A stretch of 64,000 nucleotides of DNA from an uncultured Bacteroidales bacterium (GTDB lineage Bacteria > Bacteroidota > Bacteroidia > Bacteroidales > Muribaculaceae), in the NCBI GenBank assembly GCA_902776835.1, contig CACYRK010000008.1:23690-87689 (forward strand). Direction: 5' to 3'. The notes beneath the pieces were generated by a model that searched no databases, was not told the DNA's origin, and saw nothing but the letters and a program-made list of their open reading frames with translations. Shown in pieces: positions 1 through 7,534 of the stretch. A program made the translations under genes and the position numbers. Numbering within the stretch: position 1 is the stretch's first letter; every line of letters starts with the position of its first letter.

Positions 1-1
1 C

Positions 2-1225
2 GCCTTTATCATGTGCCCGGCCCTTAACAGCCTGGCTGTTGAGGCCGGAAATCCGCTCTACGACTCGCGCGACGGCTGCAACGCCATCATCAGCACCGCC
101 GACAACACGCTGCTCGTCGGCTGCAACAGCACCGTTATCCCCACCGGAGTGACGATGATTGGCGAGGACGCCTTCTACGGCAGCGGCATCACCGCCATCG
201 ACATCCCCAGCACGGTGACGAAGATCGACCTGCTGGCGTTCTACGAGTCCATGGCGCTCACCACCGTGCGCATCCCAGCCTCGGTGGTCGAAATCGGCAA
301 ATACGCATTTCAGCGATGCAGCGCTCTTGAAAGCATCACCATCGACAGCGCAAACCCTGTCTACGACTCGCGCGACAATTGCAACGCCATCATCAGCACC
401 GAAACCAACACCATGCTCTACGGCAGCAACAACACGGTAATCCCCAACACGGTGACAAGAATAGGTGAATTCTGCTTCTCGACGATGAAAAACCTGAAAT
501 CACTGTACATTCCCGCCAGCGTCGAGTCTATTGGCTGGAGCATAGCGTCCAACTGCCCAAGCCTGGAAAGCATCGTGGTCGACGAGAACAACCCCTACAA
601 CTATTCGTCGCCCGATGGTTGCAACGCCATCATCTACGCCGATAGATATCTGTTGGTAGGCTGCAAAAACACCATTGTTCCCCAAAGCGTGACTAATATT
701 TACTCTTACGCCTTCAGCGGATGCACCGGCCTCACCGAACTCACCCTGCCCGAGGGCAACAATGATTTCCAGATTGGCTACGCAGCCTTCAGCAACTGCA
801 CCAGCCTGCGTCGGATCAACATCCCGTCGACCACTACCACTATCAGCGACTACGCATTCATTGATTGCACCGCTCTGGAGAGAATAACGAGCGGTATTAG
901 CGACGTGAGTGCCGTGACGATGGGCAACTACGTATTCTACAACGTGCCCACGAGCACATGCATCCTCGAGGTGCCGGCCGGCACAGTTGAGATGTACCGC
1001 AACGCTCAATATTGGAAAAACTTTACCAACATCGTTGAGCATGTCGACGGTCTTCCCGGTGATGTGGACGGCAGCGGCGAAGTCGACGGCAATGACCTGA
1101 ATACGCTCATCAACATCATCCTGGGCAAGGCCGACGCCAGCAATTACAACGCCAACGTGGATGGCCAGGGCGGCGTCGACGGCAGCGACATCAACGCCCT
1201 AATCAACATCCTGCTGGGGAAATAG
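2..1225 (+). CDS. BspA-like leucine-rich repeat protein with C-terminal dockerin (5' end outside the window)
   Basis: The reading frame is open from the first bases of the window (A-F-I before the first ATG at 11, matching the repeat consensus 'AF..C..L'), so the true start and signal peptide lie upstream. The visible 404 residues are LRR_5/BspA-type repeats (pattern 'IP.sVt.Ig..AF..C..L..i'), interleaved with a recurring segment 'YDSRDGCNAII'. The last 55 residues form a dockerin-like module with two EF-hand-like loops (D-V-D-G-S-G-E-V-D-G-N-D and N-V-D-G-Q-G-G-V-D-G-S-D), each followed by 'LINI.LGK'. Such proteins are secreted or surface exposed in Bacteroidales, and the dockerin presumably binds calcium. 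A related dockerin ends the protein at 7535-10150. Specific partner and function are unknown. Confidence 0.85.
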   Translation, partial: AFIMCPALNSLAVEAGNPLYDSRDGCNAIISTADNTLLVGCNSTVIPTGVTMIGEDAFYGSGITAIDIPSTVTKIDLLAFYESMALTTVRIPASVVEIGKYAFQRCSALESITIDSANPVYDSRDNCNAIISTETNTMLYGSNNTVIPNTVTRIGEFCFSTMKNLKSLYIPASVESIGWSIASNCPSLESIVVDENNPYNYSSPDGCNAIIYADRYLLVGCKNTIVPQSVTNIYSYAFSGCTGLTELTLPEGNNDFQIGYAAFSNCTSLRRINIPSTTTTISDYAFIDCTALERITSGISDVSAVTMGNYVFYNVPTSTCILEVPAGTVEMYRNAQYWKNFTNIVEHVDGLPGDVDGSGEVDGNDLNTLINIILGKADASNYNANVDGQGGVDGSDINALINILLGK

Positions 1226-1232
1226 TGGATAG

Positions 1233-1298
1233 AATGGGTCTAATGGGTCTAATGGGACTAATGGGACCCATTCGCCTCATTTGACCCATTGGACCCAT
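1233..1298. repeat. Tandem 9-bp repeats able to fold into a hairpin
   Basis: Four head-to-tail copies of a 9-bp unit (AATGGGTCT, AATGGGTCT, AATGGGACT, AATGGGACC) occupy 1233-1268. They are followed at 1283-1298 by GACCCATTGGACCCAT, which pairs with 1234-1249 across 16 positions with one G.U. The structure sits directly behind the stop of the LRR-dockerin gene and could serve as its terminator or as an mRNA 3' stabiliser. There is no clear T-tract. Confidence 0.6.
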
Positions 1299-1320
1299 AT
1301 CATTTAACAATCACACCAGC

Positions 1321-1869
1321 ATGAACACCTTTCTAAAGCAAAAGGGAGATTATAAGAAACTTGTCGTTTACCAGAAGGCAGAATGCCTTTATGACATCAC
1401 GTTCTATTTTGCTCATCATTATCTGTCGAAAGGCGACCGCACAATCGACCAGATGATTCAGGCCGCCCGCAGTGGGAAGCAGAATATTGCCGAGAGCAGT
1501 GCAGCATCATCCACGTCGAGTGAGACAGAGTTAAAACTGATGAACGTGGCACGTGCCAGTTTCCAAGAATTGCTTGCTGACTATGAGGATTATCTACGAG
1601 TTCGCGGGTTGGAACAATGGCAAGTTGATGACCCACGGAGCCACCGAACTCGCGAAGTCGGTAAAGAGCATAACGACAGTGCATTCTACCGTGACGCCAT
1701 AGCCAAAACCTCTGATGCCACCATCGCCAATATCGCCATAACAATGTTACACCAAGAGGACTACCTGCTTCGCAAACTTATTGAGCGGTTGCAAGCCGAC
1801 TTTGTGAAAGAAGGTGGTATAAGAGAAAAAATGTTTCAAGCACGCAAAAACTACCGCGACAACCACTGA
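1321..1869 (+). CDS. Four-helix-bundle protein (S23/IVP-like, with suffix domain)
   Basis: This 182-residue protein opens with 'DYKKLVVYQKAECLYD' and continues 'IDQMIQAARSGKQNIAESS', the signature of the four-helix-bundle family related to the protein encoded by intervening sequences in 23S rRNA genes. The C-terminal half ('LLADYEDYLRVRGLEQW ... LLRKLIERLQADFVKEGG') matches the four-helix-bundle suffix arrangement. Free-standing copies like this one are common in Bacteroidota. No enzymatic function is established, and a role in oligomerisation or nucleic-acid binding is only inferred. The gene stands alone, 95 bp after the upstream gene and convergent with the MBL gene. Confidence 0.8.
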   Translation: MNTFLKQKGDYKKLVVYQKAECLYDITFYFAHHYLSKGDRTIDQMIQAARSGKQNIAESSAASSTSSETELKLMNVARASFQELLADYEDYLRVRGLEQWQVDDPRSHRTREVGKEHNDSAFYRDAIAKTSDATIANIAITMLHQEDYLLRKLIERLQADFVKEGGIREKMFQARKNYRDNH

Positions 1870-1934
1870 TTGCTATCCCAATGAGAGGCCTATGAACAGT
1901 TTTATTGGACAGCAAAAAATCTATAATATTGAAA

Positions 1935-2573
1935 TTACAGGTAGGGATTGAAGTCGCGCTCGTGGGCTACGGTAGTTGTGGGGCCGTGGCCGCTGTAAAG
2001 CAGGGTGTTAGGCGGGAGGGTGAGGATTTCGCGCTCGATGCTCTCGATGAGCGTCTCGTAGTTTCCTCCGGGCAGGTCGGTGCGACCTATGCTGCCCAAG
2101 AACACGCTGTCGCCGGTAAACACTAGTTGGCTCTCCGGAGCATAGAAAGCAAGGCCGCCCTGGGAGTGTCCGGGCATAGCGAGCACATGCAGCGGCTCGT
2201 TGTCGAACTGAAGCACGTCGCCATGCTTGAGCACGCGGTCGAGTTTAACTGACTGAGTGTCGATTTTAAGATTGAACATCGAGGCCTGCAATGAGAGGTT
2301 CGACAAATACATCTTGTCGTCGTCGCTGCCCATCACCGGCGCGCCATACTTTTTTGCAAGCCAATTGGCGCCTGTGATATGGTCGACGTGACCATGGCTA
2401 AGCAGTATCATCTTCAACGTCAGGTTGTTGTCGGTCAGGAACTGCTCAATTTGTTCGTTCTCTTCAGGCTTCATCATTCCTGGGTCGATAATAATGGCAT
2501 TACGAGTATCCTCGTGATAAGCGATGTGAATGTTCTCGCCAAAAAGCCATGTGGTAATAGTGTGGACTTTCAT
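1935..2573 (-). CDS. MBL-fold metallo-hydrolase (glyoxalase II-like)
   Basis: A cytoplasmic 212-residue metallo-beta-lactamase-fold protein. The metal ligands are visible: S-H-G-H-V-D-H with H60, H62, D64 and H65; H135 in 'AMPGHSQGG'; D155 in 'VFTGDSVF'; H196 in 'YSGHGPTTT'. The arrangement and length fit the hydroxyacylglutathione-hydrolase-like subfamily that hydrolyses thioesters or similar metabolites; the substrate cannot be assigned. The ATG overlaps the rsmG stop in an ATGA junction, so the two are translationally coupled in one transcript. Confidence 0.88.
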   Translation of the reverse strand: MKVHTITTWLFGENIHIAYHEDTRNAIIIDPGMMKPEENEQIEQFLTDNNLTLKMILLSHGHVDHITGANWLAKKYGAPVMGSDDDKMYLSNLSLQASMFNLKIDTQSVKLDRVLKHGDVLQFDNEPLHVLAMPGHSQGGLAFYAPESQLVFTGDSVFLGSIGRTDLPGGNYETLIESIEREILTLPPNTLLYSGHGPTTTVAHERDFNPYL

Positions 2574-3190
2574 AATGGTAAATAAACTATTTTTTTGGTT
2601 TCAAAATACTCTTCAGTAAAATAGTTTTTGATGTCGTCGACGAGCACCTGCTTGGCATAGCGCTTGAGTTCGTCGCGCAGGTCGCCGCCCTTCAGGCACA
2701 GCAGTCCGTTAGGCACGGCGTTATGCGACTCGCGCGCTATCAGGCGTTTCACCAGTGGCACCATGTCGTCGAGGGGCATGACGGCGCGGCTCACAACAAA
2801 GTCGTAGTTGCCTTTTACCTCGGCCACGTCGCCATGCTGGATGGTGACGTTGTCGAGCCCCAATTGCGTGGCGATATCCTGTGCCACACGCAGTTTCTTA
2901 CCGATGCGGTCGACCAGATGGAAGGTCACCTCAGGATAATAGATTGCCAACGGAATGGCGGGAAAACCGCCGCCGGTGCCCAAGTCGAGCACACGAGTGC
3001 CTGGCAAGAAATGCACAAACTTTGCCAATGCCAACGAGTGCAGCACATGATTGACCTCGAGGTTGTCGATGTCCTTGCGCGAGATGACATTGATTTTTGC
3101 GTTCCACTCGGGATAAAGCGTGGCAAGCATGTCGAATTGCTCACGCTGCCGCTCGGTAAGTTCCGGGAAATAATGGTTTACAGTATTCAT
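2570..3190 (-). CDS. rsmG: 16S rRNA (guanine527-N7)-methyltransferase RsmG
   Basis: RsmG methylates N7 of G527 in 16S rRNA using SAM. The 206-residue protein has the family order: N-terminal helices with 'ERQREQFDMLATLYPEWNAKINVISRKD', the 'HVLHSLALAKF' segment, then the SAM-binding glycine loop 'VLDLGTGGGFPAIPLA' at about residues 67-81, and 'VSRAVMPL' further on. Length is normal for the family. It is nine bases downstream of the DUF3298 lipoprotein gene and overlaps the MBL gene by 4 bp (ATGA), which suggests a three-gene operon. Confidence 0.93.
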   Translation of the reverse strand: MNTVNHYFPELTERQREQFDMLATLYPEWNAKINVISRKDIDNLEVNHVLHSLALAKFVHFLPGTRVLDLGTGGGFPAIPLAIYYPEVTFHLVDRIGKKLRVAQDIATQLGLDNVTIQHGDVAEVKGNYDFVVSRAVMPLDDMVPLVKRLIARESHNAVPNGLLCLKGGDLRDELKRYAKQVLVDDIKNYFTEEYFETKKIVYLPL

Positions 3191-3199
3191 GACAAAAAG

Positions 3200-4057
3200 T
3201 CATTTCAGACGTGAAGCGATGGTATTGTCGCGCAAAAACGGCTGGAGCGTCTCCCAGTCAAGCATTATCTCTGGCTCGCCGACGGCGTCAACCGCCAGTT
3301 CGCTCGGCAGGTAACTCCACGTCACGCCCTTCGGGTCGATATAGAAATTTGACGACACTGCCAGGTTGTCGATGTTGAAGTAGCCCAAATCGTTAAGTTC
3401 ATCGTTGGTAGCCACCTTATTCTGCTCGAGCAGTCGCGTGCGCAGCGCCTGAGTGACATCGGTGAGGGCATCGTCGCGCAAGAGGGCATGCAAGTCGACG
3501 GCCGCCATCTTGTCGAGGTCTATATTATAATAGGTGTGCGATACCGAGGTCACGCGGTCGTTCTTTTTCACAACAAACACCTTGCACAGAGTGAGCAGGA
3601 GGTTGGCATTGTAGTGCACATTGACGGTAGCCACGGTGTGGTAACTGTAGATTGGCGTTGTGTCGTCGAATTCGTCGATAGGCTCGGCGGCAGCCTGTCC
3701 GTCGGGCGTATCGAGTTGATGAAGCGAGTTGGTCACCATTGCCTGCATGGCATCGTCGAGCCGTAAAGTGTCGCCGCCGTCGACTATCAATGAGGCAAAC
3801 AACTGCTGCAACTTAGCCGTGGTGGCTTTGTCGCCAAAATGCTTGGGGTAATTGACTGTGGCATCGGCAATGATTTCACACTTCATGCCATTGGCTTTGA
3901 CAAAACGCGTGGTGTCGCTCACCCGCTTGGTGGCAAAAGCGACAGTATCAGCACTGTTGGCATCGCCGCCAGCACCATTTCCGCACGCCGTCATCACACT
4001 GACTACCAACAAAATAAGAAATACAATCGGTATAAATTGGAGATTTACACGTTTCAT
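3200..4057 (-). CDS. DUF3298/RsiV-family lipoprotein
   Basis: I start the gene at the ATG at 4057 because it is followed by a classical lipoprotein signal (MKRVNLQF, then a hydrophobic stretch ending 'VSVMTACG'); the frame stays open upstream to 4192 with no signal-like sequence. The 285-residue mature part carries the DUF4163/DUF3298 pattern: 'NYPKHFGDKATTAKLQQLFA', 'TPIYSYHTVATVNVHYNANL', and the end 'AVGEPEIMLDWETLQPFL', as in the extracytoplasmic domains of RsiV and PdaC-type proteins. In B. subtilis RsiV this domain binds lysozyme; whether that holds here is unknown. Probably the first gene of an operon with rsmG and the MBL hydrolase. Confidence 0.82.
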   Translation of the reverse strand: MKRVNLQFIPIVFLILLVVSVMTACGNGAGGDANSADTVAFATKRVSDTTRFVKANGMKCEIIADATVNYPKHFGDKATTAKLQQLFASLIVDGGDTLRLDDAMQAMVTNSLHQLDTPDGQAAAEPIDEFDDTTPIYSYHTVATVNVHYNANLLLTLCKVFVVKKNDRVTSVSHTYYNIDLDKMAAVDLHALLRDDALTDVTQALRTRLLEQNKVATNDELNDLGYFNIDNLAVSSNFYIDPKGVTWSYLPSELAVDAVGEPEIMLDWETLQPFLRDNTIASRLK

Positions 4058-4158
4058 AGTAAGTGAATTTTTGTGTAAAGTTACAAAAAATATGCCATTC
4101 AGAAAACTACTCAGGTGTGAAAAGCAGAAAAATTGTGGGGTGATTGTAGGAAATTTCT

Positions 4159-4166
4159 TATTTTTG
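4159..4166 (+). promoter_or_regulatory. -7 promoter element (TATTTTTG)
   Basis: TATTTTTG matches the Bacteroidota -7 consensus TAnnTTTG and ends 15 bases before the ATG of the S1-domain gene, so the predicted leader is only about 10 nt. No well-spaced -33 TTG is present. Confidence 0.55.
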
Positions 4167-4181
4167 CAAAAAATTTGGAGT

Positions 4182-5021
4182 ATGATAAACATTGGAGAAT
4201 ATAACGAGTTGACAATTGGGCGCGAGACCGACTTTGGCTACTATCTGAACGACGGCGAAGAGAACGAGGTGCTACTGCCGCAACGCTACATCACCGATGC
4301 AATGCACCTTGGCGACCGTGTGCGCGTGTTTGTGTACAACGACAGCGAGGGTCGTCCTGTGGCCACCACCGAGACTCCGGTGGCTGTAGTCGGCGATTTT
4401 GCGCTGATGCGCGTGAAGGCAGTGAATCCCGTCGGCGCGTTCTTGGATTGGGGCCTGACTGCGAAGGACCTGTTGGTGCCGTTTCGCGAGCAGCGTGTCG
4501 ACATGCGAGCCGGTCGCAGTTATATTGTGCGGGTATATCTCGACGAGGCTTCGAACCGCGTGGTGGCGAGCGCCAAACTCGACCGTTTTCTGGCTCGCGA
4601 GGCCGCTCCCTACCCCACCGGCAAGCGCGTGGAGGTGCTGATTGTGCAGCACAATGAACTGGGCTATCGCGTGATTGTCGACAACCGCTATTGGGGCATG
4701 CTCTACCAGAACCAACTGTTTCGCAGCGTGAACATCGGTGAACGCCACCCGGCCTACGTGCGTCAGGTGCGCGACGACGGCAAGATTGACCTCACGCTGG
4801 AGAAGGTGGTGCGACTGCGCGTCGACAACCTGTCGCATCGCGTGCTGGACTACATGCGTGAGCATGGCGGCACACTGTCGCTTGGCGACAAGTCGAGCCC
4901 CGAGGAAATCACGGCGGCATTTCAGTGCAGCAAGAAAGACTTCAAGCGCACGCTGGGCCAACTCTACAAGCAGCAACTCATCGTCAAAGGCGACGACGGC
5001 CGCTGGATAGTGGCCGAGTAA
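4182..5021 (+). CDS. CvfB-like S1 RNA-binding protein
   Basis: The start is the ATG at 4182 ('MINIGEYNELTIGRETDFG'), set by the -7 element at 4159-4166; the frame is open further upstream but lies inside the divergent neighbour's 5' region. The 279-residue protein shows repeated S1/OB-fold segments: one near 'GDFALMRVKAVNPVGAFLDWG', a second at 'VLIVQHNELGYRVIVDN', and a third in 'VRDDGKIDLTLEK'. It ends with a winged-helix domain ('EEITAAFQCSKKDFKRTLGQ'). This is the CvfB/YitL architecture, cytoplasmic RNA binders with pleiotropic effects on gene expression. The target RNAs are unknown. Confidence 0.87.
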   Translation: MINIGEYNELTIGRETDFGYYLNDGEENEVLLPQRYITDAMHLGDRVRVFVYNDSEGRPVATTETPVAVVGDFALMRVKAVNPVGAFLDWGLTAKDLLVPFREQRVDMRAGRSYIVRVYLDEASNRVVASAKLDRFLAREAAPYPTGKRVEVLIVQHNELGYRVIVDNRYWGMLYQNQLFRSVNIGERHPAYVRQVRDDGKIDLTLEKVVRLRVDNLSHRVLDYMREHGGTLSLGDKSSPEEITAAFQCSKKDFKRTLGQLYKQQLIVKGDDGRWIVAE

Positions 5022-5073
5022 GCCTGCCAAGAATCACATGACGGCACTATGCCGCAAGCCACATGCGAATAAC

Positions 5074-5104
5074 AAAAAAAGCCGGGCATAAGCCGACTTT
5101 TTTT
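5074..5104. terminator. Bidirectional terminator
   Basis: An A-tract (5074-5080), a GC-rich stem (GCCGG pairing with the complementary CCGAC side through one G.U) and a T-tract (5098-5104) form a hairpin usable on both strands between the convergent S1-protein and rubredoxin genes. Confidence 0.8.
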
Positions 5105-5120
5105 GCTTTGTGAAGTGTGA

Positions 5121-5282
5121 TTAGTCTTCAGGAGAGAAATCTTCCTTGCCTACGCCGCACAGGGGGCACTTGTAATCGGCGGGGAGATCCTCAAACGCGG
5201 TTCCGGCGGGAATGTTGCCGTCGGGGTCGCCAGCGGCCGGGTCATAGACGTAGCCGCACACGTTGCAAACGTACTTTTTCAT
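5121..5282 (-). CDS. Rubredoxin
   Basis: A 53-residue rubredoxin, a small cytoplasmic one-electron carrier with a mononuclear iron centre. The four cysteine ligands are C6 and C9 in '[11 protein letters not shown]' and C39 and C42 in '[10 protein letters not shown]', with typical spacing. The start is the ATG at 5282 (MKKYVC), which gives the canonical rubredoxin N-terminus; the frame is open for 16 more codons upstream but that extension matches nothing in the family. In anaerobes rubredoxins feed electrons to peroxide or oxygen reductases; the partner here is not adjacent. Confidence 0.95.
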   Translation of the reverse strand: MKKYVCNVCGYVYDPAAGDPDGNIPAGTAFEDLPADYKCPLCGVGKEDFSPED

Positions 5283-5364
5283 AAATTTCAATTGATTATT
5301 CTGATTAATAATGAAACCCGAATCGGGCAAATGGTTTTCTTTTTAGTCTTCACTGCCATTGAAC

Positions 5365-5919
5365 TTATGGCAAACCGAATCGCTCCACCATAGCGTCGAG
5401 GCGCTGAATTGAAGCCGGCCCGAAGCGTTGCAGTTTTTCGCGTATCACCTCGATGGATCGCGGCGGCTCACCGAGGTGGTTCTTGCTGAAGAACTTGTCG
5501 GCATAGCACACAAGCATTTCCTCGACAGTAATAGGCAGATAGTCGCGTGCAGGAATGGGCAGATGCTGGGTCAGCACATCGTCGCGCGTGATGCCGGTGC
5601 CGATATGGCACTCGCTCACCCTCGCGTGGCGAGGCAGATGCTCGGCAAGCAGAATCTCGGCACCGATGATGCCATGCATGATATATGGCTCAGTGCCGTG
5701 GCAATGAATGTTTGGCGCGTTGACGCGACACACCCCGATGTCGTGAAGCATCGCTGCCTCGTAGACAAAGTCGGTGTCGACCGCCTCGCCGCGCTCAATC
5801 AGTCGCTCGGCAAAAGTACAGGCCAATTCGGCCACCGCACGACTGTGGGTGATGAGCACGCTATGCAATTCGATGGCAGGGTCGACATACTTGTCGATGA
5901 TTCTGTTATAGTCAAGCAT
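5365..5919 (-). CDS. HD-domain phosphohydrolase
   Basis: A 184-residue single-domain HD protein. The metal-binding residues are visible as H25 ('VLITHSRAVAELA'), the H59-D60 doublet in 'AAMLHDIGV', a His-rich 'NIHCHGTEPYIMHGIIGAEIL' segment, and a later aspartate in 'MLVCYADKFFSK'. This is the HDIG-type subfamily that hydrolyses phosphomonoesters or nucleotides; the exact substrate is not known. It lies 58 bp downstream of ilvE and 82 bp upstream of rubredoxin on the same strand and may share their transcript. Confidence 0.85.
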   Translation of the reverse strand: MLDYNRIIDKYVDPAIELHSVLITHSRAVAELACTFAERLIERGEAVDTDFVYEAAMLHDIGVCRVNAPNIHCHGTEPYIMHGIIGAEILLAEHLPRHARVSECHIGTGITRDDVLTQHLPIPARDYLPITVEEMLVCYADKFFSKNHLGEPPRSIEVIREKLQRFGPASIQRLDAMVERFGLP

Positions 5920-5977
5920 AAAGCGGAGAGATACAACAAGTGCCAGAGCACGAATGCCCTGGCACTTGAGTTAATGA

Positions 5978-7015
5978 TTACTTGTCGAACTCAATGATAG
6001 TGTTCCAATTGTGCTTGTCCTCGGCGCGGCCATACTGAATGTCGCGCAGGGCGTTGTAAAGTTTGGTGACCATGGGGCCGGGCTTACCGTCGGTGGTGAG
6101 CACATAGGTGTGGTTAGCACCCTCGTCAAAGATTTCGCTCAACGGTGTGCACACGGCAGCGGTTCCGCACTCAGCAGCCTCGTCGACCTCGGCAAGTTCC
6201 TCAACGGGGATGGGTCGGCATTCCACCTCCATGCCCAGATCAGCAGCCAGGGTCTGCAAACTCATATTGGTGATTGACGGCAGGATCGAGCCGCTCTTGG
6301 GCGTGATGTACTTGTTGCCCTTGATGGCGAAGAAGTTTGCCGGACCGCACTCGTCGAGATATTTCTTCTCCTTGGGGTCGAGGAAGAGAGCCGCCGAGAA
6401 GCCGTTGGCCTTGGCCTTTGCCGTGGCGGCCATACCGCAGGCATAGTTGCCGCCCACTTTCCAGCGTCCGGTGCCCAGAGGCGCAGCACGGTCAAATTCG
6501 CGATAGATAGCCACCTTGGTGGGCTTGAAGCCGTCCTTGAAGTACGGTCCCACTGGGGTGACGAAGATAATAAACGTATACTCAGTTGCGGGGTTGACAC
6601 CCACGCGCGGCGTGATACCAATTTCCAGGGGGCGCAGATACAGCGAACTGCCACTCTCATAAGGCGGCACAAAACGCTCGTTGAGTTTGATGACCATGGT
6701 AGCCATCTTCATGAAGAGGTCCTCGGGAACGGGTTCCATCTTGATACCCATTGCGCTGTCGCGTAAGCGCTTGGCGTTGTCGCGGGGACGGAACAGACGC
6801 ACCTTGCCGTCGACACCGCGGAAAGCCTTCAGGCCTTCGAAGATTTCCTGACCGTAGTGCAGGCACGAAGCAGCCATGTGCAATGTGATGTTTTCATCTT
6901 CGCACACCTCAATTTCGCCCCACTTTCCGTCCTTGAAAGTGCAACGCACGTTGTAGTCAGTTTTCATGTAGGAGAACGTTAAATTGCTCCAATCGATTTT
7001 CTCATTACTTGTCAT
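5978..7015 (-). CDS. ilvE: Branched-chain amino-acid aminotransferase
   Basis: A fold-type IV PLP enzyme of 345 residues that interconverts Leu, Ile and Val with their 2-oxo acids, using 2-oxoglutarate/glutamate, in the cytoplasm. Key features: N-terminal 'LHYGQEIFEGLKAFRG', the substrate-carboxylate region 'SSLYLRPLEIGITPRVGV', and the PLP lysine K186 in 'GTGRWKVGGNYACG', followed by 'DECGPANFFAIKG' and 'CGTAAVCTPL'. Length and motif order fit the class II BCAT proteins of Bacteroidota. The ATG at 7015 follows an AT-rich spacer. Confidence 0.95.
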   Translation of the reverse strand: MTSNEKIDWSNLTFSYMKTDYNVRCTFKDGKWGEIEVCEDENITLHMAASCLHYGQEIFEGLKAFRGVDGKVRLFRPRDNAKRLRDSAMGIKMEPVPEDLFMKMATMVIKLNERFVPPYESGSSLYLRPLEIGITPRVGVNPATEYTFIIFVTPVGPYFKDGFKPTKVAIYREFDRAAPLGTGRWKVGGNYACGMAATAKAKANGFSAALFLDPKEKKYLDECGPANFFAIKGNKYITPKSGSILPSITNMSLQTLAADLGMEVECRPIPVEELAEVDEAAECGTAAVCTPLSEIFDEGANHTYVLTTDGKPGPMVTKLYNALRDIQYGRAEDKHNWNTIIEFDK

Positions 7016-7069
7016 AATGTCAAAATAGTATTATTGGTTAATTATTCATAAATATCACTTTTGATGTTG

Positions 7070-7399
7070 TCACAGGGCGACTTTTTGCGTGAGGTTGCCA
7101 ATCTTCACGATGTAGATTCCGCGTGAGCCAATCTTGAGTTCGTGGGTACCCGGGGTGAGCGTGGCTTGCGACACGTTCTGGCCGAGTATGGTAAACACAC
7201 GCACCGCGATGCGCCGAGGGGTCTTGATGTAAATCACACCATTATAGCCATATATCTCTATTCCATCGGTTACTCGCGGGTCGGTGAGACTGCGTTTTGG
7301 GATGTCGCGATTGGTCTCGCGCCATTGCAATTGCCCGTAGGCCACATTGCCCAGCGTAAGCGCCAACATCACGATTGCTATCTTCAAAAACATTCTCAT
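7070..7399 (-). CDS. Small secreted protein with C-terminal sorting-like domain
   Basis: The start (ATG at 7399, MRMFLKIAI; an alternative ATG is at 7393) is chosen because a promoter lies at 7424-7454, so the open frame upstream is not transcribed. The 110-residue product has a signal peptide (cleavage after 'LGNVAYG') and ends in 'GTHELKIGSRGIYIVKIGNLTQKVAL'-type beta-strands, with 'RIAVRVFTILGQNV' before them. This is the pattern of type IX secretion (Por) C-terminal sorting domains and DUF6383-like tails, but here almost without cargo. Function unknown. Confidence 0.72.
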   Translation of the reverse strand: MRMFLKIAIVMLALTLGNVAYGQLQWRETNRDIPKRSLTDPRVTDGIEIYGYNGVIYIKTPRRIAVRVFTILGQNVSQATLTPGTHELKIGSRGIYIVKIGNLTQKVAL

Positions 7400-7423
7400 C
7401 GTCACAGTCGCTAATCCAATCTG

Positions 7424-7454
7424 CAAAGTTACAGTTTTTTTTTCACAAGCGCAA
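7424..7454 (-). promoter_or_regulatory. Promoter of the small secreted protein gene
   Basis: On the minus strand TAACTTTG (7424-7431) is preceded by TTG (7452-7454) at a 20-bp spacing. The predicted leader to the ATG at 7399 is about 18 nt. Confidence 0.75.
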
Positions 7455-7473
7455 CACCCTCCACAAAAAAAGC

Positions 7474-7510
7474 AAAAAGCACATGCAGCGATTGCCACAT
7501 GTGCTTTTTT
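7474..7510 (-). terminator. Terminator of the BIG2/dockerin gene
   Basis: The arms AAAAAGCACATG (7474-7485) and CATGTGCTTTTTT (7498-7510) form a hairpin with A/T flanks 25 bp after the stop of the BIG2 gene. It insulates that gene from the promoter of the next minus-strand gene. Confidence 0.85.
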
Positions 7511-7534
7511 GTTTAAACCTATCAGGCCGACTTA

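Noticed and set aside
500..1042. 180-codon minus-strand frame opposite the LRR-dockerin gene
   Set aside because: Antisense shadow with no recognisable domain or promoter; the plus strand carries clear LRR repeats.
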